The notes beneath the pieces are model-generated. The model had not been told where the DNA came from. It ran no database searches and was given only the letters and a program-made list of their open reading frames with translations. Below are positions 11,931 to 23,900 of a stretch of 64,000 bases of DNA, piece after piece. Position 1 is the first letter of the stretch, and the number at the start of each line of letters is the position of its first letter. Both the position numbers and the translations under genes were made by a program. The stretch comes from Marisa cornuarietis (Eukaryota; Mollusca; Gastropoda; Architaenioglossa; Ampullariidae), in contig SMMW01000585.1 of the NCBI GenBank assembly GCA_004794655.1, forward strand, positions 5,102,001 through 5,166,000, given 5' to 3'.

Positions 11931-14900
11931 TCATGTAAGAGGTTCTGTGGCCGCATCCTGAGGCCATGGCCCCAGTGGAGACTGGCGCTGTCAAACATAC
12001 ACAAACACATAATTACAGAACATAAATGGATCATACATTTAACTCTAGGTTTCTTGCACTATTTGAAATAACCAGACTTCTTGCTGGACATCACTAATAT
12101 AGATTACTCAGGTAGTCCCACACTGGTTCTTAATTTGTAAGTCATTAGCTTCCTTATGACAAATTAAGAACCAGTGTGGGACTACCTGAGATCATTAGGT
12201 TAGATGAGATCACAAAGTTATTATTATAACGATTTAAAAAGAGATACAACTAGCATGCCACGGTGGACAAAATTTAACGAATAAATATAAGTAACATAGA
12301 GGAAAATTACTCATCATTACAATAATATGTTGGTATTCGGCATGAACATGCTTGGAAAGCTTACGTTCACATACATGGGCAATAAACAGTGAAAACAATC
12401 TATTCTTTTTGTGGTGCCATGTAGACTTCAGATTTTCTGTGTTAACATAGGCATAACTTATTCCTGCATGCAATCGGAATTGAAAACAAAATTGGGGAAA
12501 CTTCAACTATTTTCTTTTCAATTAGGAACAAACTTGGGTTTCTGCCATCAAGGACATTGTTGATATTGCAATGCTGCTGAAGTGATTAAAAACTGGTTTA
12601 AGTCTTAACCTCATGTAATAATAATAATAGTGAAAATTTTTATAGCGCCTATTCACACTCATAGAGAGCATGCTCTTAGCGCTTAATAATAAAGATGTAA
12701 TTTGTATAGTGCATGATCATGTTTACGAAGGAGCATGCTCTCAGCACTTGGAGCAGGAAGGAAACATGGACAGCACATGAAAGATGGAAAGAGCAAGAAC
12801 AGCGCAGACAAGTAATAAAAGATAAACACAGAAGACGCAAAGAGAGATCAGGAAACAATTTAAACAGTAATGATACAGAGTAATGATCATAAATCTGCAG
12901 AGGAAGACAAGCAGGCAGACTAGTCAACAGACTATAATCACAACTATTGACAACTAATCAATGAACAAAAAGGGGTTAGAAAATGCACTAGCATTTTGTT
13001 GATTGGTGTAAGGAGTAATGTTCATGAAATGTGTATTTAGTGCACATTAAAGGATTCAATGGTGGGTAGGCAGCAGAGATTGATGGGAAGAGAGTTCAGA
13101 AAAATAGGAAAGGAGCCTGGAGAGAAATTAAAACACAGCACAGACAGTTTGTAATGAATGCAAGAATGGATGGATAGCCAGTGCAGAAAATGAAGGAGAG
13201 GAGTGTCAAGGTCTGGTTTCTTAGCTGTAAGCACCAGACGTGCAGCAGAGTTCTAGACTTTATATAGTTTCTGAATAAGGTATCTGGGGCATCCTGCAAG
13301 CAAGAAGTTACAATAATCAAGCCTACATAGAATAAACACACAGACAAGAGTAGCAGAAACATGCATTGTCTATACCAATCAGTGTAGTTGAAAAAAAAAA
13401 GAAAATGCATGCAATACTGTCACTATTTTGAATTCTAACAATTGAAAGATTTGGTCTGGATCTATCAGACTTACAGTTATTAAGTCAGACTTGAGATTAG
13501 ATGACAGAAAACTTGTTACTAAGTTGCTGTTCATCTGGTTTTCAGAAAATACATTTGTAATTCAAAAAAAAAGCATACACTAATAAGGATAATAGATTCA
13601 CATTAGACAGAAAAAGAATGGCCAGTAGGCCAAACTTCACAGACACTCCACAAAGTACAAATAACTCTGCACTTGCACCAATAATCACTAATAACTTTGA
13701 TCTTACACCTACCACACCATACGCATCCAATGTTCGAGCATCATAAAGCATCTGTTGAATCTCTTTTGACCCTCGCATATTGCTGTATTCTACAGGAAAA
13801 TGGCCATCCTTCAAAAGAAGTATCAGACCAAAATAACATTTATTTTTCAGAGAAACAAAGACAACATGGTTATACTTTCAAAACTGATTTTACTTAAATA
13901 TGTAGAAGTATAGACCTTAGGAAAAAATTTTAAATAGATCATAGAGATATCCAAAGAGCATGAAAGCCTGATCAAGCAATGTCTAAAGTTTGCTGGTTTC
14001 AGTGCTTTAGCTTGTAGATGCAGCTTTTTCTCATTGTACCATCATCCAACAAAAACCAAATGGTGAAAAATCATTCTTAATTTAAACTCAAACTTTGTCA
14101 ACAAATTTACCATTGAATATTCAAAATAAATTTAGGTAAGGCTTATTTATATATAACATTTATTTCTATTTTGTGAATATTGCAAAATCACAAATAAGAG
14201 CAGCGATAAAGAAATATATAGCTACCTTGTCCATTTTCTTTTCAATTAACTCTGGGTCTTTTTCCAAAAGTATTCTGATGAAAATTTCATCTTGTCCAAG
14301 TGGCAGGGCACATGCATAGTGCAAAGGGTAACGATTGCACTGAAAAAGCAAAATGGGTCATTAGATTCTATCATAAGCTTTCACAGAAGGAAAAAACCCA
14401 AACAGATTTTCAAACAGGAAATAAAAATGTTAGCACTCTCATATATTCAACAGAGTTCGCTATATCTAGAGTGTAATTTTACACACACTTTGCATGTGCG
14501 CATATAAAACAACACATATATATATATAATTTTATTTTCCCCAGTGCTTCTTATATATTCATTTATTCTTCACTAGAGTCTGATGCAGAATATAGTTTTA
14601 TACACACTGTGCAGGGGCACACATGTATACACACACACTGTAATGGAAATTTTGATTATCATATGTGCCACTTGCATTGTCTGGTATAAACTTGAGGAGG
14701 GGTCTGGAAGTGCAAAGGTAGTTGGCCACATCTGGTTGGTTAAATACAATGGCTCGGATCAAAGCTGTGTAACCATTCTGAAAATTATTCATGTTTCAAT
14801 ATTGTAAAAAGTCAGGAATATTTTGTTCTACCAGATGGTAAAACAAAACCTTGTTTTAGCTCACTGCTGTATCCCTACAAGAGGTATGATAATGGCAAGC

Positions 14901-17900
14901 AGCTGATATTTAAGTCCACTTAATGGAGAATTTACAAATATACGTGGTCAGCATCAGAATGTTTGCATCCAGCAGTGAAAAAAGGGGAGAACAAAGCTTT
15001 TTATTACTTTTGTCTTAAGGAGTATTTTGTGTCATGTTGGCATTTTCATGTGTTAACTAACAAATGCTATATACAATAGATGATTTAACTTAATATTTAA
15101 AATACAATCTACATTCTCAATCATTTATATAAAAACATTTAGCATTGAAATTTTATTAACTTAACTTCTGAAGCATGCTAAATTAAAGGAAAAGACAAGT
15201 GAACTAGCTATAGTTGGACTAGATTAATAAAATAATAGCCAGTCAGTATCCATTGTTTAAGCGCCCAGCTTGCTATTTCCCTTGCCATTCCCTCTCAAGT
15301 CAAACTCCGAACTGTATGTGGTAGAAATTCCACAGACTGGAAAGATGTTGGTGACACCTTTCCAGGAATTTTCTCTAGCCTTTTTTCTTTTACTTTTTAC
15401 TGTAATGGCATAAGTATCTAGAAAAATTCTACCTGCTTATATCTTTACAGCAATTTGACCAACCTTGTCTTGGAAATCTGCAACACTCAGCTGTTGAACC
15501 TGTTCTAAATCGCCCCTGGCAGCTGCTTCAAACAGACTTATTGCTCTGTTCTGTACAGAGGTAAAATATCGTTATTAACAGAAAGCAGAGGAACATACAA
15601 CATACGCAGACATAAAGGCGCATGCTCGAGTCCACTCACAGACACGCATGTGCACAAATGAACACTCACCTCTATTGCTTTGTAGTGTTTAAGACTTTTA
15701 TAATCATCTTCATCTTTACTGTCAGCCACCACATCAATGAAAGACTTTCCAGTGTGCTAACAACACAAAAACAAGCACAATAAACAGCACCTTTTTATGA
15801 TACAGTATACTCATTATCTATTAATAAAAATTCACATTAGATATTTATCTCTTGATTGCATTTATTATTTGCCATCTGGGTGAGCGTGGTGTGTATGTGA
15901 GCAAAGGAGAGAAAGCTTTGGTCCTGTCCTGACTATAAAAAGTACAATTCACTCACATTTCTTGGTTATGTCTTAATGTATCTACTGTCATGTATGAAAC
16001 ACACCTCTTATTTTTTTTACTTTTTCAGAAAATGAATTGGCATGGATAAGCAAAATGAAAAAAGAAGTGCAATTATGCACATAATCACACTACAAGTAAT
16101 AAGTAAGAAATATGCCAGTTTTATACTTCATCTACAAACTGAAGATTTTCCAGTCCATAGAAGCGAACAGGCAAATTCACAAGAAAGAACTTCTTCTGCT
16201 GCTGAAGAATAAACTGCAACAATCAATTTAAAAAATCCTACATGCTGTTTAATGATCAAACTGTCATAAATCCCTATGCATTCTTCTCCATACAACAAGG
16301 AAAGTACATTACTGCATGAGTACATACTTTGTATTCCAACAGCACACAATCACATGATCTACTCTCTTGAACATGATTATTTCAACTTTGCTGGAAATAA
16401 GTTTCTCATATTATATATATATAGATAGATACATATTCTTTCATACTGCCATCGCCAAGCTTCAGAAATATCTTGTGCAGCATAAAGAATCTCTCTTATA
16501 ATTGCTTTTTCTGTTGGCCAGTTTGTCTTCGTCTATGACATGTTTATCATTCACTATATATGCTATATCTGTCTTTTAATTAAGTGTTCAACAATGGGTA
16601 AATATGGAAGAACATCACCTACATTATCAATTAGTGCAACAATATCCAGCCTTCCTCTTGACTTGGCTAGTTCTCGAGCATTTAGAGAATCCTGAAATGG
16701 AGTTACAGACAGTAACGTCTTAAGCAAAACATTACCTTCCTAAAACTTTAAATTCACAGAAATTCTCCATGCATATTTATCTCTTTGACAATGGGCTTAG
16801 ATGAACAAGGGTATAAAACTTCATGAGCTTCAACAGAAGTAGCAAATATTAAACGTTTCCATCTTAATCATGATCGATTTTAGCTGGATGGTTCTTTAAA
16901 CCTTTCACTGAAGACAGTGTGTGGATACATGTCGAAAGCTCCAGCGAGTGCTGCTTTTTCCTTGAGTTTAGTTGTCTTTCTAACATATTTTGAGTTTGAA
17001 AAGGTTTTTCAGAAATATGTTTTTATTATATTATGTTTACAAAGCACTTCCCCCAAAAATTCTAATCATAATTACACAAAAACAAAAAATAACAAAATGG
17101 AAGCAATATATTAAACCTTGTTTCTCTGGGTGACATTAAGTCCATTTTGTGTAGCAAGCAGCCATTTGATAATCTGATTGGATGTTCCATTTTCCACTGC
17201 TCGGAGTAAGGCTGTATTTCCATTCTAAACATGCCGATCAAAAAGAAATTCCATCATTTAAAAATTAACATATTTACCGAAATAACAACAGAAAATACTT
17301 TAACATTTGTATTTAATCCTCTGGAAGATTCAAATAAAGACAGAAAATAATTTATTTTTGATGTAATGAATATTTAACTCTAATATTTGTTTCTTCTTAT
17401 CATTTTTTTCATTCCATGACATCCTTACGAAGATTTAAATATAGAGATCACTGTAGTGTGATGTGTAGAAACAAATTCTTTAAAGCCATGACTCGCACAA
17501 TCTCTCCTTAGATGTCCAATCGTATTTTGTCCCCTTTCAAGTCAAAGATCCAAATAATGGCTCTCAGAGTTAACAGCATGCCATATTTCAACATCCTGAC
17601 AGCTTTGTAAACAAAAGGCAGTATGTATATGTGAAGAACTTTGTTTGCAATGGTAGTTTTGATTATGCCATCATGACAGGCTTACAAATTTCGGGTGCTT
17701 ACTTCATCTTTTTCCATCATTTCTGAATCCTCTTGCACAGAGTACAGAAACTGAGGAATGCCTGGATCAATATCCATCTTTAGAGCTTTGAAAAACAATG
17801 GCACTGTTTCTTTGCTCTGTAAACATAATGATATTTCTGATAAGATGGAAAAGTATTTTTTCACATACAATTTTACTGCTGCAGGACACAATTTAAAAGC

Positions 17901-20900
17901 ATGAAAAGTAGATATCATCCAAAGTATATTCGGGAAGGGACAGCTGTCTCACAGGAATGCAGGTTCATAGATGCATGCTCTTATGCACAGACACAAGCAT
18001 GCAGCCAGTGAGAATACCTGGGTTCAGATCTCATCTCGGAGCACTGTTTCTGGATGGGACACCTTTCCTATTACAGGGTTGACAGTTGGGTATTTCTCAA
18101 GACATATATTGGTTTCTTCCCCTCACCCCACTCCAATAGCACAGACAAACAAAAACAATAAAAAAAGAAGGGATGGAAGTACTTTTCTCTCAAGCCAACC
18201 CATTAGCCAACTACATACACAGCTGGATAAAGCATGTAGCCAGTTTTGTGGTGCTTAATACAGCACTTTTTCTTATGGTAGTAGACAACTGAAACATTTC
18301 TATAACCAGTCAGGGTACTCAACTAAGAGAAATGAATGAAATAACACTAACTTGAACTATGCTAAACAGTAACTATGCTATGCGATTATTATACCAACTT
18401 ATAAACATCAATTCCTCTCTTATTCATTCAGTTAAGATTGTAATTTATTCATACCAACATATAGTAGTATGGGGTAGGACACGCATTGCACACACACACA
18501 CACACAGGGATAAAGAGGTGGGTGACATACACTGGGCCGGTTATGTAAGGAAGACCACTGAGTGTTGCCTAGGTAGTAGACCGTTAATTGGAAGACCAGT
18601 ACACTTAGCCTGGACAATAGCGTTTGTTTTTATTGCTATAGACTGGTCGTCGGTGCTGAGCGATGAAGCCAGATGAGCGTCGCGACAGGGTCGGGCTGGG
18701 GGTGGTCAGTTTAATCTGGGTTGATAGGTTATGCATAGGCCAGGGAGTGTGTAGCGACACCATGTAGATTGCCTGGAAACCGATGCATAATTGGCTAGGT
18801 AAAGAAATAGAAGTATTGTGAGAAAATGCGAGAGCGAAAGAACCAATGGGAAGACTTCCACATCTGACTCCCAACCCTCAAAGGATGGGGACGCATGTAC
18901 CACCAGTGGCGTGCGGGTGGAAGGCAGTTGGAAGGAAAGCGCAGAGGTGGGAGCATCGCCCCATCAAGCAGTTGGGAGAACGTGTATCTGATGTACATGC
19001 TTTCGCCTAGTCAGACCTGTGTACAAGTAAAACCTGAACCCACGATATTGTTGTGTTGATTATTGTGGTGAGACTGCTACCCTCGGCCCACTCTGTTACA
19101 AACATATATATATATATATATATTTCTTTTTTAGTGCTTACCTTTTCATTGTCTCTGACACGTATCTGGTTGACCCGGCTACCAGCTGATACCAACAAAC
19201 GTACCATTGCATAGTTGCCACTGTCAATGGCATGAGACAAAAGAGTTTTGCCATATTTGTCCTAAAAATGAAAGAACACTGTACATTCACACAGATTTCT
19301 TTCGTTGCAACGAAACTCTATGATTTTGTTTCATAACTTATTGCTTTGTTTAAGTGTAAATTAGGTGATTCTTGCAGAAATAATGTACTAAATGTATTTT
19401 GCATAAGAATTTTCATGAAATTTATAAGATTTTGATTAATGTGCACAAAGAAATCATGAAATGCTATGACAACTTTTGAAAGCCTGTTTACACCTTTATA
19501 AATGTTACAGACCAGTAATTTTTTATTTTCAACATTTCTTACAAAGCTTTAATCTGATCTCAGTAAGCTATATATGAAGTTATTCACCCTGAATCTGGTG
19601 TTAATACAATATCCGTGGGGAATCTGTAAGAATTCTTCCAACTTTTTTGTGTCCTCTGCTAGAACAGCATGAATTAGTTCCTGCATATAGCAAGTAAAAC
19701 TTTGAAAATATTATCATAACTGCTCAAAATTTAGTATTGTTGGTGTATTTTATTGGAACACTGTCTACTTTATTCATTAATGCACTGCAGGATCAATCAT
19801 TTATAAAACAAAAATATATTTCTGTATTTTAACGTCATATAAAAGAAAACTGTAAAGTTATTTTAGCAAAAAATTAGGAAATTGAATCAGGAAACTCTAT
19901 TCTAATCTGTATCAGAAATCAAGCAAAATCTTTGGAAAAATGAAACCAAATTCAGAAAGATCGAAAGCTTGACAGTCCTTATTTTTTTCTGATTGAAATG
20001 TAATCGATCTAGAATGTCAGAAAAATAAATAATATCAAGACGAGATAATGATGACTCACATTCGTGTTTTTGTAATCTTGCAAAATGCGACAGCAGTTTA
20101 TTATTTCTGGTTTCCTTTCTGCAAGTTCCACTGCTAGCTGTAAAAGATTTTTCCCGCCCTGAAATGAAAGATTTCAAGAATGCTTACAAAATATCATTTT
20201 TCATTTCCATCACTGTTAAACATTACAATATTCAAAAACACACATGACACTAAATAAGCAAAGATTTAGTTAAATGTTAACAAACAAAATTACTAAAAAT
20301 ATTACTATATTTTCTTCTGGTCCACTTTTTAAAAGAATAGAGAAAGTTATTATCTCTGTACATCTCAAAAACAGTAAATCTCACTTTTGATTACTCCTCT
20401 AAAAATATGCAGTTAAGCAGATCTTTAATGGATATTATTTCGTAACTAGTCCACAACATAATAAATTAAAAATTTAATTGCAAATTAGATTTTACAAGAA
20501 ATATGAGGAAGGAACAATCTTTGCTCATCAGCATATAAAGATAGTGGGAATAACATGTGGTTATGTATGATGGCAGATGGCAAAAAGCAATATATTTCCA
20601 GAACTTCGTAGCAAAAAGCAAGCGATAATATTTCTACCTTGCAAAAAACATATGATAAACAGCTCTTCCATTGCATGAGTTAACTTTGACTCACTTATAT
20701 TTTATTTATTTTTATCTTGTAATCAAGTAAAAATTAAACATCTTATACAAAAAATATGAAAAAAGAAATAACACCTCTGAGACAGCAGAATACATCAATA
20801 TAAAATACACTGCATACTAAACCTACATAATATATTATCTTTTCCTGTTTAAAAGTAAAAAAAAATACAATTCCACAGAAAAGCATAATATTCATGTCAT

Positions 20901-23900
20901 ATTTTATCTAGCATTATATGCTATTATTCTTGAAATAATAGTTTCCCTCGGATAATATGTCAGTATAACAGAAGCATTTAAGAAACTGAAATGACAGAAA
21001 TAATTTTAACACACCAGAACAATTTAACTGTATAGCTGTCAGGTTAGACATGGCCCCATCTAACCTAATATACATAAAAATTGTAACATTATTTCCACAA
21101 CTCTGAGTATGTATACCTTGACAATAGTGGTTGTACTAGCCCAGGTTGTCCTTACCAGGTGACTCAGCAACTTGGAGCGGCCACTTTCCAGGGCTGCCAC
21201 TACCCCACACTATCAATGCACAGATGCATTTCAAACAGCAGTAGCATTCAGTGGGGGAAATTTTTTATATGGAAAGAATTGGTGAATTAAAGATACTGGG
21301 TTTTTCTAGATATATTTGCTTTCATCTTTATCAAGCCTGTACATGACAAGAAAAATCTTCTAGCTATTTGAAAATAAGTAATAATCCAACCAAAACAGGA
21401 AAAAGAAAGACAATGTGGAATTTTAATTCAAGAAACTAATAGGGCCACATGATCAAAAATGAAAATAAAATAATAATTTTCTATAAAGTAATCATAACAG
21501 AAAAAAAGGTGAAAGCAAACAACAGCATAAACAGAAAACTCTAAAACAGCCAATAACTTGCTGTCGAAGAAGAAAAACAAATTGTTAACAAAATTCTAGC
21601 ATTATTATGCAGTCGAGCTTTAGAATTTGTTGCAACAGCTGGCAGCCAAGAATCTATTATCTACACAAAAATTAGTAAATCGGGTTATAATTTTTATTTG
21701 TGGGTACTGCAGCAAGGACCATTAACAATCATATGATGTTTAATGAGCCAACATTATTTCTTACCCATTACCTCGAAGAATATTTTAGATAAATAAACAG
21801 ATGTTTTTTCAATTTAGTATTATTACAAAAAATGTGAATACAAATATTAATCTACCACATGAGTACACAGTCTAGCAGTAAGCTATTTTTAAGCCAGCTA
21901 CAGATAAAGGTAAACACAAATTTAGGCATGCATTTGTATATAGAAAGATACAAAGGGTCTGAGCAGCCACACTAAACTGGATCCATCTGATGCTAGCTGT
22001 GTTTTCTTGCAAGCTTTTTTAAAAGAAAAATGTCTACATAACATTCTGTTTTTTTGTAGCAGGCTACAAAATAAAATTTCCATCATGCTACCTTTACAAT
22101 GCTGTTTACACTACACCAGTTTTGCCGAAGATGCTTTAAGAGCACGGAAGCGTTTCCAGTAAGCACTGCCTGTAGAGGTTCAGGCTACAGACACAAAAAT
22201 ATTTTGGTATGCAAATATGAGATGAGACAAACATAGCCAATATTTAATATTTCAAGATATGCAAATTTGTTTTCTTAAAACTTTTTCTTTGGTGTGAATA
22301 TGAATACTGCAAAATAAAATTAATATGCAAGTTTTATTTTATGTCTTTCTCTTCTGGACCCATACTTTAATTCATGGTGGACAGCGGACGTTTGATAATC
22401 AGAATTATGAAAGTTTAAGAACAACTTAATTTCCCTAAAACATACACAACAAATCTAATTATAGTCTTCATGTTTATAATTATTAACTTTGAAAGCTAGG
22501 TTTAAGTCTGTTCAGACAAAAAAAAGCTCTATTAAAAAAAATCTTCATGTGGATTACCAGTCAGCATGTCTTTTTATGCTGCATACCTTCAGACTGAAAA
22601 GTTGTGTGACTTTGATCAAGGTATTTTATCGTGTTCCATTTTCACAACAGTACTTCTCCTTAAAAACAAGCACCCTCAAGGCTTTCTATGCAAGGATATT
22701 AAGTGTATGGTGTATCCTGCACACTTCGACTATATACCTTAGAGTGAGATCTACAAGAGTGTTAGGTCAGTAATTTTAGCATATGTTAAGTGTTCTACAA
22801 GTGTTAGGAATTATTATGCATAGTAAAAATGCTGAAGCAAACAAAAGACACTTTTTAAAAAATCACATTTGTAAAACCTAAAACAAAAATAATATTACAA
22901 GCTTTCAGAAAAAAATTGTTACGGAACTCAAGATACATGGAGGAGTTAAATGTGTTTTACAAAGTACATACATATTTCTTCTTTACTGCATCCAGTGTGC
23001 TTTACAACCTTCTATAAGATTACAGTTTATTGATTCTCTCTCTCTCAATCGCTTCTCCATCCCACAATCTTTCTAATATAAATGGATTTTAAATGTACGT
23101 GATGATGCCTTTACTTCATCTGCCTCCACACCGTTTCCAAAACTCTCTGCCTTCATTTGTTTTTTTCTATTTTACATGCTTATGCTACAACAGATACTTA
23201 AATGATTCAGTTTCACTTAAACAGCTTCACTATGTAAAGATTTAAAATGTACCTGAAATTTTTCAAGCAGCTCTTTCAATGATCCCTCTGCTTCATCAAC
23301 TGGCGTCTGGCCCATCTGTTTGGACAAAATAAAATAAAATTTGCCATAAGGGGTGCAGATGGCTAAATACAGGCTTGGGTAGAGCAATGCTAACCCAAGC
23401 GCAAAATTATTTTCAAGTCAGTGCGTTTAATTCATTAAAAAAATAATATAGTACAATCCACCAAATCAAAGTGAGCTAACAACTAAGTTCCATTTCAGTT
23501 TTGGTGAAAACCTTTAATCAAAACCTGAAAAAGATGCAAGCCTTTGAACATATGACATTGGAAACAGGTCAAAACATCATCGAGGTAAGTTTACTGATTG
23601 TGCAACACTTCTCTAGCATATGCTCAAATTTGCTGTGACCTTCGGTAACATCAGAAGTTGAAATTAAGGTAAATCCATGTCTAACCCTTTCAAAGCAAAA
23701 AATACAAAAATAAAAAGTCACTACATATTTTGTATAACAAGCTAATGATTTATTTTCTGTTTAGTTCCAGCAACTTTGAGCTTAATTTTTATGTTTCACT
23801 CATGCTACCCTTGAAGGATTCCTTATTGTCAGCTCACCCCATTTCTGATGGACAAATCTGCACTGCACTGAATCAAAGCTTCTGTGCAGTCAAAGTTGTT

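Noticed and set aside
12321..12436. Candidate ankyrin-gene exon (open frame around NLKSTWHHKKNRLFSLF)
   Set aside because: Usable only if exon 18 ends at 13709 in phase 1, breaking the all-phase-0 pattern; splice sites are weak. Kept only as an alternative in the gene entry.
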